The notes below the pieces were generated by a model, which saw only the letters and a list, made by a program, of their open reading frames with translations, ran no database searches and was not told the DNA's origin. A stretch of 64,000 nt of DNA, taken from positions 1-64,000 of the forward strand of contig NKYR01000003.1 of NCBI GenBank assembly GCA_003184365.1. The letters are read 5' to 3'. A program made the translations under genes and the position numbers. Of this stretch, positions 52,064-62,982 are shown piece by piece; the stretch's first letter is position 1, and each line of letters begins with the position of its first letter. This DNA comes from Evernia prunastri. Taxonomy: Eukaryota > Ascomycota > Lecanoromycetes > Lecanorales > Parmeliaceae.

Positions 52064-53706
52064 AATTGTAGCAGTCAAAGTAGTAGTATTCGGCTAACGA
52101 CATGTTGCAAGTATGACACTACAATGTATGAAATCATATGAAAGTACGGATATGTACCCAAAGGTAGCCTGTAGGTATGAGCCATCTTCTTCCCGTTATC
52201 CGTTGCGGCCTCGCCGGACTCTCGCGAAACCCGTCCCCGGCACCCCAAGATTGATCATTGTGCGAGCCTTGGCGCTTGACCCTGAAACTGAAACCTTGGC
52301 AAGCATCTACAGAAAGTCAGGATTCAGTATTCGTACTCCGTATTGCGCAGCCGTACATAAGGAAGACACTAAGTACTTTACTACTGCCATACGCAGGCTT
52401 GCCTTGGCGTGCTCGGCACGTCACGTCTACAAGTCTCATTATTGTAAGGCATACGAACGCAAATTCCACGTTAGATCCGGTCACCGTGAAGAAGCGCGCA
52501 TTTCTAATCCCATTAGCCATATTGAGCGGTCAACACATGGAGGATGGTGCAATTTGAGTGTCTGCATTGACTGATATAAGACTACATATATTATTAACCA
52601 AGAGTCATAGATATACCATAGAGTGAGTAGGTAGGTATACCCTTAGACTGGAATAATGGATTTCTAATCCCACAGGTAAAACATCGCCAAACGTGTATCC
52701 GTAATCCGTAATCCGCACTCATCCTTGTTTGAGAATAATCCATCAAACATGAGCAAGCCTGCAAAAGCCAATTGGCAAAAGCTTGCTGCCTGGGAGTAGT
52801 GCAAAGGTATTCGTAAGGTGGGAAAGGTGATCAGTTGAGGCACGGTACATTAATTAGGTACCTACCTCAGTACTTTTGAAGTAACAATTGCTGGCTGGCT
52901 ACAAGAGTTTGTGAGACTGCAAACGACTGCCTAAAGGCAAGCGCAGTTCGGGCGGTGAAGTTATGCAGGAGCAATATCATCATTTTACTTATTTGCTGCC
53001 AAGATTTCAAATTGAAAAAAGAAAAACCATTGCATTGCATTATTATTGTTGTCACAGCTGTAATTACAATTTATTGCGTGTAAATGACTCAGCCTTGCTT
53101 TGCTTTTTAAGAAAATGAAGTAACAGAATATGCAATATGCACGATGGGAAAACGTGGTCCGAAACGCGAGTAAAAAGGATACAACATTGGAGATAATGAA
53201 TTATGACTGGTTGGTTGTGATGCTGACGAAGCTGATACCATCAATCCATCATACCGCCGGCTTGATAACTCTCCGCTGCCTTTTTCAACCGGGCTTAGCT
53301 CAGAGTTTTAGCTTCGTCGCTTCTTGAATTCTTAGAAATCCCCAACATTATTATCCATCATCCGAGGGCCGTTAGTGTAATTTAGTGTCGTTTAGTCTCG
53401 GACTTTCCTTCCTCTGAATCCGGTCGGAGCTTGGAGATTACATACACCGGAGCGAACTTGCTCACACTGACACACTCATTATTCAAAGAAGCATAAAGAC
53501 AGCCCCAAATCCCTCCACAGATCATGTCCATCCCCATCTCAGACAAAGACAAGCAATCCAATAATATCATCATCCACAATCAATCTCTTCTCTTTACCAA
53601 ACAACTCTACCATTTCGGCACACTTGCTCACAAGCCGCCCTGACTCATTGTCCATTGACCCATCTCACCCATATCAGACATTGACTCATCTTCTCAAATA
53701 TACAAG
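52064..53706. other. Intergenic region
   Basis: 1.6 kb without a supported gene. The frame 52113-52574 (+, 153 codons) has no domain, no splice context and an unbiased composition. A palindromic AGGTACCTACCTC lies near 52857. The last ~300 bases are C/A/T-rich leader of the next gene. Confidence 0.45.
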
Positions 53707-54519
53707 ATGCCTTCCAATCTCAGATACCAAATCTCTCCCTCCACAACACCAACATCACCAACCATCAGAACCGTCACTGCATCACCACCACAAAAGAAGC
53801 AGAAGATGTCTCTCACCCAGACCTACTACCTCGCCCACACCGCCCGTGGTAAGCTCTCCAAGGAAGCCGCGCATGCCGATCACGACCTCCGCCTTCTGGT
53901 CGGTCACGCCAACCTCCTCGATGGCTTGATGCTCGACCTTGCCCACGCTGAGCAAGAGCAAGAGAGCTGGTTCAATCAGACCGTCAAGAGTGCCTCCAAG
54001 GCATCCGAAGAGCCCAAGCACATCCAATGGGCAGACACAATTCCAGAGGAGCTAGAAGAAGCGGTGGAGGAAGAATTCTACGCAGAGAGCTCAGACAGTG
54101 ATAGCAGCGACTCAGACGATGATGAGGAGATGCAAGGTGCAGAGCCAATTGCCCTACGCAAGGTACCCCAAGCGCCAGCTACCATCACCACCGTCGAATA
54201 TGAGGAAGATGAGGACATGGAGGATGAGGATTACGGGGACGATCTCGCTCTTACCCGCACATCATCTGCACACCCACCAGAGCTCCTGCATGAGGACTCC
54301 GACTCGGAGTCAGAAGACGATTCCATGCCTCCCTCACCGGAGATGCCCCTCAACGCTTTTTCGGAAAAACAAAGACAAGCAATCGCAACAACGTCATACT
54401 ACCAACCGTTGCCAATCAAAACAGACTCGCCAGCCTCATTACCGGAGTCGGACCAATCCTTCTTCGATGAGGGTTTCTATCTCCCTCAACGGCAACAGAC
54501 AGCCATTGCAGCCTGCTAG
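53707..54519 (+). CDS. Acidic protein with helical N-terminal domain, function unknown
   Basis: Single-exon 270-residue protein. Residues about 34-95 form an amphipathic helical domain (MSLTQTYYLAHTARGKLSKE, AHADHDLRLLVGHANLLDGL, MLDLAHAEQEQESWFN) that looks like a conserved fungal domain I know only as uncharacterised. The middle is very acidic (EELEEAVEEEFYAE, SDSDSSDSDDDEEM, EEDEDMEDEDYGDD), alternating with Ser, and the C terminus is Pro/Ser/Gln-rich. No signal peptide or membrane segment. The N-terminal 33 residues (Thr/Ser/Pro with PPQKKQK) could be a nuclear signal; translation from the Met at 53806 would drop them. The acidic Ser-rich stretches suggest CK2 phosphorylation, which is an inference from composition. 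Confidence 0.75.
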   Translation: MPSNLRYQISPSTTPTSPTIRTVTASPPQKKQKMSLTQTYYLAHTARGKLSKEAAHADHDLRLLVGHANLLDGLMLDLAHAEQEQESWFNQTVKSASKASEEPKHIQWADTIPEELEEAVEEEFYAESSDSDSSDSDDDEEMQGAEPIALRKVPQAPATITTVEYEEDEDMEDEDYGDDLALTRTSSAHPPELLHEDSDSESEDDSMPPSPEMPLNAFSEKQRQAIATTSYYQPLPIKTDSPASLPESDQSFFDEGFYLPQRQQTAIAAC

Positions 54520-55774
54520 GTACGGGGTCTTTGATGATGGGATACCAGGGAGTTTTGGTGCTAGCGATTCAGCAAAATACCCAAGCGAGCGTTGAGCGAT
54601 CTTCTTCTTTGACATGTTGGATGGACCACACTCTACTCAGATGCCTATGGCTACAACAGATTTTTAGGTGGGAGCATTTGGGGGTGGGAAGATGGAAAAC
54701 CTGTCTATCTACTCGTGCATTCTCCCTCAATAAGAGGTTGAGAACTTTGATAGCGAAGATAAAAAAAACAAAGCAATAACAAAAAGTTTCAGAACCATCG
54801 ATAATATTCCCATCTGACCCATTGACTCCAACTGTTTCGGTCCATTGACATGAAAGTGATCGTACTCGTAAATCAATTTCCGCATCCGTGCCCAGATGAT
54901 ATAGTGTCCTAGAATAATAATGCTTGGAGTTATCGAGTCTTTTCTTAAGGTGTACATAACTCGCATAATACTCTACAGTACGTTATTCTTTCACTTCGTA
55001 ATCGTAAGTCGGAAAGAGACTCCCCATCCCTGCCCTCATGAATGATGCTGCCTTCTCGGTTAAGTATCGCACAAAGTCCGAGTCCGAGCCCCGGCTAAGG
55101 TAAGATTACCTCGACGGAGTATTTTAACATTTTGATGAACACGAACACGGCTTTAAAAATAATAACCGTACTCTAGGATAATAGTAATACCAAGGCGCGG
55201 GGTTATTAATCATGGCATGGTCAAATCAATCGATACATTTTCTTTTCTTTTCTTTTCTTTTCTTTTCTTCATATCTTATCAATGATATCGATAAATAAAG
55301 TAGGTAACGTTAGGATTCAGGACACGCGAGTGCTGGATATGGCTCATGCATGTTTACCTTTGATTTCTTGTGACCCTCGGACTGTAGCAAAACTGCAAAA
55401 ACCAGATTGCCGCCTTAATTGATGAAGCTAGATAAACCCCACATCACACTTCACACATCACACATCGCACCACACACCACACAATAATATCTACCAGAGA
55501 TACCAACACCAGGCCGAGATCATACCACGCCACTTTATAATGTCTGCCTATCTTGATTCATGCATCTTCCCATTTACACATCTCTACTCCAAGCTCCCAT
55601 CTTTCGGGCCCTCCGCCTGACCTTGCTGCTGCTGGCTATACTGACTACCGTAACACCCAGCACATGTACAGTTGATACCTCTCGGTTACTTCGATCGATA
55701 GGTCACAAACGACTCATATTCACCGAAGCTGCTTTGGATTATTCCAGGATAGTTGGTTGCCTGCCAATAAGAAA
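54520..55774. other. Intergenic region
   Basis: 1.25 kb without a supported gene. TAAGGTA occurs at 55096-55102. A TTTTC repeat is listed separately. A CACACATCACACATCGCACCACACACC run near 55450-55480 is in the leader of the next gene. Confidence 0.5.
55238..55269. repeat. (TTTTC)n microsatellite
   Basis: Six tandem TTTTC units upstream of the universal-stress-domain gene. Confidence 0.88.
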
Positions 55775-57663
55775 ATGTCTCAATCACCATCACCATCACC
55801 ATCTCCTACTTCCTCCCCTGCCCCTAAATCACCACCTGCAAATATTGCAGAATTGTCCGTCTCGGTACAAGCGCTTTCAACGGACGCAGAGGATGCAACG
55901 GATGCGAAGAATGCCGCAGGACCAGACACGCTAGCAAGACCCAGGCTGTCCTTTGCAGGGCCTGCAGCTGGACGACGCGCCTCAATTCAGTTCGCCTCGG
56001 GCACCGGTACAGCGGCGCGTACCACCAAGTCAAGGCCGCCAGCCTTGAAATCGCAAAGGCGGCTGTCATCGCCGCCACCACCATCGTAAGTTGTAGCATT
56101 GTCGATGATTTTCAGATGTGGCCAGGCAGTCCCAGGTTTGACACTTTGTCCACCCTTTCTCTCCTGCAGCATGTAATTCGCTTAGTAGCGCCGGATAACG
56201 TGGATCTTCAAGACCTCCTTCCGCCATCTCGTTGCGCAAGTGTGTCGTTCCGAAATGTCAAGCAAGTCGATCCAAAAAGCACAGCATGTCACAAGAAGCG
56301 AGCCAAGCCAATGGTAGCACAGTGTAGCAGTCATTACGTTACATCTTGCGTACCCATCCGCTTCAGACCATGCCGAGGTTAGGACACTGAATTGTTTTGT
56401 TGATGACAGAACTTACGAATCCCGCGTCTCCTTCGACACCTTCGACAATAAAGATGCAACAGATATTTCTTTCACATTAGTCTCGAAGCACAAAAACTAT
56501 GCCTACTCTCGTCGGTCTCGCACTTTCCTCTGTGGAACCGACCAAAACGACTACTCGGAGTTTGCTCTTGAGTGGCTTGTGGAAGAGCTTGTGGAAGACG
56601 GCGATGAGATTGTCTGCCTTCGCGTTGTTGACAAAGATAGCAAGATAAGTAGCAACATGAGCGTGGAGCAAGGTATCTACAAGACTGAAGCTCGCAAGCT
56701 TCTCGAGCATATACAGGAAAAGAATGAAGAGGACAAAGCCATCAGCTTGGTCTTGGAATTCGCTGTGGGTAAGGTCCCGGAGACAATTCAGCGCATGGTT
56801 GGTCTCTTCATCCCCTTCCATCCCATCGCCCTCGATACTAATACAATGGCTTCAGATCAAGATCTACGCTCCGGCCTGTCTAATTGTTGGAACACGCGGT
56901 AAGTCTCTAGGCGGCATTCAAGGTCTCCTACCTGGCTCCGTGAGCAAGTACTGTCTCCAAAACTCGCCCGTTCCCGTCGTGGTCGTTCGCCCTGAAGAGA
57001 AGGTACGTGATTCCGAGACTTAATTGCCTGTTCTGGGCCAAAATTTGAGCCTTGAGGCACGTTTCGGGAGTCCAAACGCTCAACGTGTACCCCAAGACGG
57101 TAAATGTCTCTTTTGGTGGTAATTTCTGACTCCAAAATGATCAACAGCGAGAGAAGAAGAAGAGAAAACGCCTTGCCGACCCCAGCCGCCAAAAATACTC
57201 CTCCATCTTAGACCAAACCAACGTTAGTGGCTGTGGAGCGTTCGAAAACCTCGCTCGACAGTCTGGAGGTGAGGCGAGCGAAAATGAAGCAGCTGCGGTA
57301 GCCAAAGCGATCGGGCTGAACGAAGGTTTTGTGGCTTGGAAGGGGTTTCGGAAGGAAGGTGAAGACGGATCGCCGCTTACCAAGACTGTGAGTGGTAGGA
57401 GTGATGCTACCAGCGAAGCAGAGAGTCCCAGTCCGACGGGCCCGTTGGTAGACGATTTCCTCATGGATGACGTGCCTGAGATAGAGGACTTGGGGACTTC
57501 GACCTTGAGTGATGCTGGTCAGGATTGGGAAGACGCCGAGGATGAAGAAGGTGCGGATAGCACGGCACTAGAGGAAATGGGTCCTGTCAACGACGGTACC
57601 ATCACTAGATCCAAAGCAACCGAGGTTGGTCAAGGCGGTCAAGGCAACGACAACGAGGTCTGA
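55775..57663 (+). CDS. Universal stress protein (UspA-fold) domain protein
   Basis: 453-residue protein. Exons 55775-56085, 56410-56797, 56856-57002 and 57148-57663; introns of 324, 58 (branch ATACTAATAC) and 145 nt. The first ~105 residues are Ser/Pro/Ala-rich. Residues about 125-283 are a UspA domain: RTFLCGTDQNDYSEFALEWL, EELVEDGDEIVCLRVVDKDS, SLVLEFAVGKVPETIQRM and IKIYAPACLIVGTRG. Then the nucleotide-loop region (GKSLGGIQGLLPGSVSKYC) and SPVPVVVVRPEEK. The loop resembles the ATP-binding G-x2-G-x(9-11)-G-S type. A basic patch (REKKKRKRLADPSRQKY) and an acidic Ser-rich tail (DVPEIEDLG, DWEDAEDEEGAD) follow. The group is conserved in filamentous fungi but its role is not established. The first intron is unusually long, and a small extra exon inside it cannot be excluded. 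Confidence 0.87.
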
Positions 57664-58282
57664 GATGGAAAAGGAGTCTAGCCTTGATACCGGTCATACG
57701 CGGACATCTATCATCGTACATCGTCTGCGGGTGCCCAAACATATCTACAGAAGCAGGGGAAGGCACTATCGAGGAGTAGTCAAGATCTCAGCCACTTGGC
57801 ACGCCGCACGAATATTGTCGTCTCGAGATCGACGGGTGACAAGTTCAAAGCCGGAACCACACACGCCGCAGATGCTGCCAGGCCATTTATAGCAGAGAAC
57901 GAAGATAGGCAGGGGATAGTAGTATGCATCATGCAGCCTCAACTTGGATCCCCCTTTGTTTCATCCTTTCGGGTTTCGTCACCTCTCAACTTTACCCCTT
58001 CATTAATAACGTGGATTTATTTGTTATTTTTGTTGCAGGAAGTAAAGGCACTTTGTGTCCATATTTCTCGGATCAGAGCGGATATGATAAGAAGCGCACT
58101 CAGTGCAATGTCATTGCAACACTTCGACCGCGGCAGACAACCTAAGCAACATTCAGCCTGATCAAGAAACGTCCACTTTTGCGCGTTCCAAAAATCAGAC
58201 TCGGTCTCGTCAACGCTTCCATCACCGTTTATCTCATCACAAATTAGTGGACAACAATCCCATTTCCATTCGCTTCTAGGAC
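57664..58282. other. Intergenic spacer
   Basis: 619 bases. Frames at 57796-58161 have no recognisable product. The last part is leader of the ankyrin gene. Confidence 0.5.
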
Positions 58283-60475
58283 ATGGATCCAGCAACAATC
58301 ATCCAACTTGTCGAAGGATCGTTGAGTCTAGCATTGCAGTGCGGTCACGCCACAAAGACGCTCAGCGATATTGCCGCGAAATACAAGTATGCTAAGCTCA
58401 CCATTACCTCCATGGTGCAGAGTTTAGATACCGTTCAATTAGCATGGAGCCAAATTGGCGAATGGTCTCAGAGATATGTTCCAGAGACAGCTGGAGACGG
58501 TGAAGTGTTCTTGGAAAGGCTTCAGCGATCTCTTGAGAACGGCATCATGATCATGGATGCTCTGGACGGGGATCTCAAACCATACCGGACCAACAGTTTG
58601 AGCTTTATGCAGCGCTCAAAAGCCATCTGGAACGAAAACCTTCTCCGCGACCACCAGGATAGGATCAGCCACCAAGCAATGGCTATGACTTGCTTGCTGC
58701 AGGCCATCCAGCTCCAGTCTTCGCTGGCTAGAACTCAGCTGATAAATGAGGCGGAGCCTATGCTCCGCAAATCGGACGAGAGTGCATATAGTATTGTGCC
58801 TTCGCGCATGTCTTCACGCTTGTCAAGGTTAACTCATCGAAGTTCTACTGGAGGTGCAAGCATTGGGGGTACAGAAATGGCATACCGGCAGCTAAGCTTC
58901 GAGAACGATCTGTTCACCACAAAAGCCTACAAAAGAAATTACCGGAATCCGTTGATCGCTCATCTCTTCGATTCGAGACGATCGCGGCCACTGAAGCAAG
59001 ATTCTCTATCGGTAATTCAGATGGAATCGACAGCGTCGAGTGTTGATGGTGAGGCTTTAACTCCAAATACTCATGAGAGCCTCCAGCTTCACGTTCAGAA
59101 GGAGTTCGCCAATGAGCAAGCAAAACAGACCTACGTCTCCGCCCTTGAAAGCCTGAGTAAGAGTGACAATGACAAAGCTCTTCTCGAGGCTTGCGGCAGT
59201 GGCGATGTAAAGCTGATTGATTCTTATCTGAAGAATCATAGGAGCTACGACGTGCAAAACTATGCTCGAAAGCTTCTTCTGTTGGAAGCCCTGAAAGATG
59301 CGATTGTAGCGGGATATCATGATGTTGTGAGGAGGCTCCTAAGCCTTCAGATTCCCCTCAACAGCAGACCGTGGTGGGGCTTGTCCGGGACCTACGGCTG
59401 GCTTCCTCTTCAATGTGCTGCTCACAGAGGGGACGTGCTAATGACAAGATTAATTTTGGAAGCTGGTGCCAATGTATCTTCAACGGACAGCGGTACTCAA
59501 CCAATCCACATTGCTTCACATCGAGGAAGCTTGGATATCACCTCCATGTTGCTAAGTTTTGGCGCTGTTATTGATTCGGAAGACAATCTCGGGTTCCAAC
59601 CAATCCATCTGGCATCAGCGTATGTAGAGAGATCTGCCCAAATCGCCCTACTCGTCAGCGCAGGCGCAAAAGTAGAAGCACTAAACCCTCTGGCGCCGTC
59701 ATGGCAGAAGTCCCCGCTACAACTCGCCTGCCTTACAGGCCAACTGGCGAACGTGTGCACTCTCCTTGAGCTCGGGGCCATGAAGGACACGGGCCGGAGC
59801 CTTCTCGATGCGCCACTGGGTATCGCGATCCGCCAACGTCATGTAGGGATCGTACAGACACTGTTAGAGCATGGGGCCGATCCAAATCATGCGTCCAAAT
59901 CCAAATCGAAGAGCCTGTTCGCCACACAAAGTCTTCGTCTAGGTGGCCCCGGCATGACGCCTCTGAGCCTCCTAGTCAAGCATTTCGGCGACACGCGAAG
60001 GAAGACAGCGCTCGATCAGGCGATGCTCGACTTACTGCTGAAGCATGGCGCAGATATCCAATCAAAGGATGATGAAGGCAATCAGGTCTTACATTACCTA
60101 TGCAAGAGTCAATCCTCGGTGAACCTCGACTTCAGAAACAACGTGGACGACGAGAGATTGGTATTGACGCTCTTAGACCAGGGCATCGATGTGAATTCTA
60201 CCAACTACAATGGCGAATGTCCACTGTACCTGGCTGCTACGAATTGCAACGAACAACTCATTTCTCTGCTGTTGCTCAATGGAGCAACACCTTTGTGCAG
60301 TGCGGAGCTCTGGCGATTGTATAAAATCATGGAAGGGCTGGAGAAGAGACGACCAAATTTGCGAGGTAGCCTGATGGAGACCATGAGAATTCTAGATCCA
60401 CAAAAGGGAAAGGATACGGAGGGAGGATTGGGTTCTCTAGCAGCTCAAAGGGGAAAAGTGTCCAAACGGGCGTGA
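58283..60475 (+). CDS. Ankyrin-repeat protein with fungal STAND-type N-terminal domain
   Basis: Single-exon 730-residue protein. Residues 1-160 are an all-helical N-terminal region (MDPATIIQLVEGSLSLALQC, ATKTLSDIAAKYKYAKLTIT, MVQSLDTVQLAWSQIGEWSQ) of the type found at the front of many fungal NLR-like/STAND proteins. A Ser/Thr-rich linker follows, with no NB-ARC or NACHT P-loop. From about residue 325 to 680 there are ankyrin repeats: GWLPLQCAAHRGDVLMTRLI, GTQPIHIASHRGSLDITSML, GFQPIHLASAYVERSAQIAL, SPLQLACLTGQLANVCTLLE, APLGIAIRQRHVGIVQTLLE, GNQVLHYLC and GECPLYLAATNCNEQLISLL. The function is probably protein-protein recognition; a signalling partner is not evident from neighbours. Because it is one exon and complete, the start at 58283 is secure. 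Confidence 0.85.
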   Translation: MDPATIIQLVEGSLSLALQCGHATKTLSDIAAKYKYAKLTITSMVQSLDTVQLAWSQIGEWSQRYVPETAGDGEVFLERLQRSLENGIMIMDALDGDLKPYRTNSLSFMQRSKAIWNENLLRDHQDRISHQAMAMTCLLQAIQLQSSLARTQLINEAEPMLRKSDESAYSIVPSRMSSRLSRLTHRSSTGGASIGGTEMAYRQLSFENDLFTTKAYKRNYRNPLIAHLFDSRRSRPLKQDSLSVIQMESTASSVDGEALTPNTHESLQLHVQKEFANEQAKQTYVSALESLSKSDNDKALLEACGSGDVKLIDSYLKNHRSYDVQNYARKLLLLEALKDAIVAGYHDVVRRLLSLQIPLNSRPWWGLSGTYGWLPLQCAAHRGDVLMTRLILEAGANVSSTDSGTQPIHIASHRGSLDITSMLLSFGAVIDSEDNLGFQPIHLASAYVERSAQIALLVSAGAKVEALNPLAPSWQKSPLQLACLTGQLANVCTLLELGAMKDTGRSLLDAPLGIAIRQRHVGIVQTLLEHGADPNHASKSKSKSLFATQSLRLGGPGMTPLSLLVKHFGDTRRKTALDQAMLDLLLKHGADIQSKDDEGNQVLHYLCKSQSSVNLDFRNNVDDERLVLTLLDQGIDVNSTNYNGECPLYLAATNCNEQLISLLLLNGATPLCSAELWRLYKIMEGLEKRRPNLRGSLMETMRILDPQKGKDTEGGLGSLAAQRGKVSKRA

Positions 60476-61097
60476 TACTGATAATGTAAGACTAATCAGC
60501 TTAGGAGGAAGATGGTAAACCGTGGAACCGATTGGAAAAGCAACGAGGTAGCCTCCAGTCCGATCTTGTAAGCCGAAGAGCCAACAAACAAGAACTTGCT
60601 GTAACCTAGAAGAAGAGCCTTGACCGAAGCTCACAAGAAAGCCGAAAGGTATCTCCGAAGAAAAAGCGTCGTGAGAAACCGGTCTGTAGAGGTTCTGGAC
60701 CCTAGTCTCCGGCTTGCACTTTGATGATATTGCAACCTCATAGTATCGATACCCATGCTGGAACTCAATGCTTGGGCTTTTGTCTTTGTTACACAGGAAT
60801 ACGAACGATATTGGGAGATGAAATGCTCGGAGTTGCGTGTACGGAGTACGAATAGCGCTTAGCTTGGTACTAGTACATTTCAGCCCTAGGTACATGGGGT
60901 AACTTAGACTCGGATCCAGATAACAGATCCTTCGAACCGGACATACTCTACTCTAGTACATACTATTATGTCTAGATGATCGTTGAGCGTCGTTGAAACT
61001 CAAGAGTTAGTCGTCATCATCAATCAACCAGTCTCTGACCCGATGAAGCGGCCGGAAAGCGCATTTCCTTTCCTTGCAGGGTTGCAGAAAAGTACTT
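60476..61097. other. Intergenic spacer
   Basis: 622 bases between the ankyrin gene and the GPHR gene. The minus-strand frame 60437-60895 has no recognisable product. Confidence 0.5.
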
Positions 61098-62675
61098 ATG
61101 CTCCCTGATTGCGATGAATGCAAACCAGGAGGAGCTATGCCGGCGATAGTCTTCTCGTCTCTTCCTTTCGTCGTCACATTCCTCTTCGTCACGACATTGG
61201 TGCTCCAAAAACTTTTCCCATTGCTATCTGGTGAAGCCCAGTCTCTGAAGACCAGCGCATATGCTCGGCCATTCTCCTCCAATGCCAGTCAGGCTCGGCC
61301 GGTGATCAAACGCTTGTCGGCCTTGACCTTTGCTTCCACCGTTGCATTGGCTGCAGTACTGACGGAATTGATATTGTGCGAAATATCCAACACCATCAAC
61401 CCGGTAGCTCGAGCACTGGCGTTCCGAGTGACGATATTGCTGCTTCTTTTCCTCCTGATAATCGCTATACCATTCCTCGAGATCCATTCGATCATCGCCG
61501 CCTCAGGATATGAATTCAGTGGAACAGGCAAGGGGAGAATCCGATTGGCATGGGTGTTACAACTGGCTGGCTTCACGGCGTGGCTCGGGGGGTTCTGGTG
61601 GAGTGGAGAATGGCTACTGCGTCGGCTTGGCCAGAACTCAGGAGTTGAGAGCTCCCAAAGCCTCAGCGAGGCTTCTCTCGAGCGCATTGGTGTCATTGGG
61701 ATCTCAGTGATGTCTCTTCTTTCTGGCTTTGCCTCTGTCAGCTCCCCGTGGCAGGATTTCTTCTCACGACCCAAGCTTGTCACGGAAGCTACCATTACCC
61801 GGAAAGCAGCAGGCCTCGAGGCCACTCAGGATATGCTATCTGCCAAACGCTCCCGTTTGCGCGCTCTCGAACGCAAGATGTCCGAGGCACCCACGGAATC
61901 TCTCTTCCAGAAAGCCATCGGGTCTATCCGTCGTAACCCGGAGTCTACTGAGCGTCAGGCTCTCCTACTTGAGATATCTGGCCTAGAAACGATGGCCGTT
62001 TCTCTTGCCACTTCTCACTCGAATCTACAGTCTCGCTTTCAGCAACAAAACCGCTCGCGGACGGCCACAGGTCGCCTCCTCCTCATAGCCTCCTATATAT
62101 TCTCTGTTTTCTGCCTCTATCGGATCCTGACCACTACGCTGACTGCCATCCGACGTGCCCTAAGCGCACATCACTACTCCTCGCAAGGTTTCAGGTCCTC
62201 TGACCCCGTCGACAACATACTTGCCTTGTTAGCTAAGCATTACGATCCTCACTTGGACCAAGCCGTTTGGGCCCGGCAGATATCCTTCCTCCTCTCCGGC
62301 CTCATCCTCTTTGGCTCTTTGTCCTCAGTCATGCAGACCTTTCATCTGTTCGCGCGTTTTTTCCCGAGCTTGTTAAAAACGATTCAGGCCAATCTTGCAT
62401 TGGTGGTCGCGCAGGTGTCCGCTACGTACGTTATCAGTGCAGCATTGATGCTAAGAGGGATGATGCCAGGGACCGTGCTTGGCGAGGGTTTAGGTGCTCT
62501 AGGAAGCAAAGACGGTGTGGCGTGGATCGATGGTTGGTTTGAAAGATGGTTCCTTAGTGGAGTCATCATCACTGTGGTAGGAATATGGGTGGGTAGGAAA
62601 ATTGGAAGTAGTGATTGGGATGAGGATGAGTACGATGATGGGGCTGAATTAGAGGGAGGAAAGAGGTCACGGTAG
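61098..62675 (+). CDS. GPHR/GPR89-family Golgi pH regulator (ABA-GPCR-like membrane protein)
   Basis: Single-exon 525-residue polytopic protein with about eight to nine hydrophobic helices. Family members are anion channels that keep Golgi pH (mammalian GPHR) and, in plants, GTG proteins. Seen: FSSLPFVVTFLFVTTLVLQK, LTFASTVALAAVLTELILCEI, VTILLLLFLLIIAIPFLEIH, FTAWLGGFWW, RIGVIGISVMSLLSGFASVS, then the DUF3735 region GFASVSSPWQDF, a cytosolic coiled segment (SAKRSRLRALERKM) and the C-terminal ABA_GPCR half (LLLIASYIFSVFCLYRI, WARQISFLLSGLILFGSLSS, LALVVAQVSATYVISAALML). It ends in an acidic tail (DWDEDEYDDGAELEGG). The ATG at 61098 gives MLPDCDECKPG, as is common in fungal orthologues; MPAIVFSS at 61137 is an alternative. 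Confidence 0.9.
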   Translation: MLPDCDECKPGGAMPAIVFSSLPFVVTFLFVTTLVLQKLFPLLSGEAQSLKTSAYARPFSSNASQARPVIKRLSALTFASTVALAAVLTELILCEISNTINPVARALAFRVTILLLLFLLIIAIPFLEIHSIIAASGYEFSGTGKGRIRLAWVLQLAGFTAWLGGFWWSGEWLLRRLGQNSGVESSQSLSEASLERIGVIGISVMSLLSGFASVSSPWQDFFSRPKLVTEATITRKAAGLEATQDMLSAKRSRLRALERKMSEAPTESLFQKAIGSIRRNPESTERQALLLEISGLETMAVSLATSHSNLQSRFQQQNRSRTATGRLLLIASYIFSVFCLYRILTTTLTAIRRALSAHHYSSQGFRSSDPVDNILALLAKHYDPHLDQAVWARQISFLLSGLILFGSLSSVMQTFHLFARFFPSLLKTIQANLALVVAQVSATYVISAALMLRGMMPGTVLGEGLGALGSKDGVAWIDGWFERWFLSGVIITVVGIWVGRKIGSSDWDEDEYDDGAELEGGKRSR

Positions 62676-62982
62676 TATTTTATGATTGTACGGCATAAAG
62701 GACCATCTAAATTCTGTATGGATGGTACCCCCTGGCAACGTAAGCTTCCTTGGCGATCATCGAGCAACTGCATAAGTGATGGGACGCACAAGTGCTTTAC
62801 CTGCGGGCAAAGTGCCCAGAGGACTACCACGAAATAATATGACTGAATGATAATCTGTGCCGGTTACTTGCTCCAAAACGGAGCAAAAGTGGGAATGTTC
62901 CTAGCCCTTAGATTGCTGAATTTCTTACAGCTTGACCTGCTCTGACGCAGGTTCGACTCTTGGCTTCGTTCAGAGTATCCAA
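62676..62982. other. Convergent 3' spacer
   Basis: 307 bases between the GPHR and ccs1 stops. A hairpin-capable sequence CTCTGACG...CGTTCAGAG lies at about 62941-62976 and overlaps the spacer edge; the part GCAGGTTCGACTC looks like a tRNA T-arm but has no tRNA around it. Confidence 0.45.

Noticed and set aside
52113..52574. 153-codon plus-strand ORF after the assembly gap
   Set aside because: No domain, signal peptide or splice context; composition unremarkable.
62935..62980. tRNA-like T-arm sequence (GCAGGTTCGACTC)
   Set aside because: The stem does not pair properly and no acceptor, D or anticodon arm is found around it; a hairpin CTCTGACG/CGTTCAGAG explains the symmetry better.
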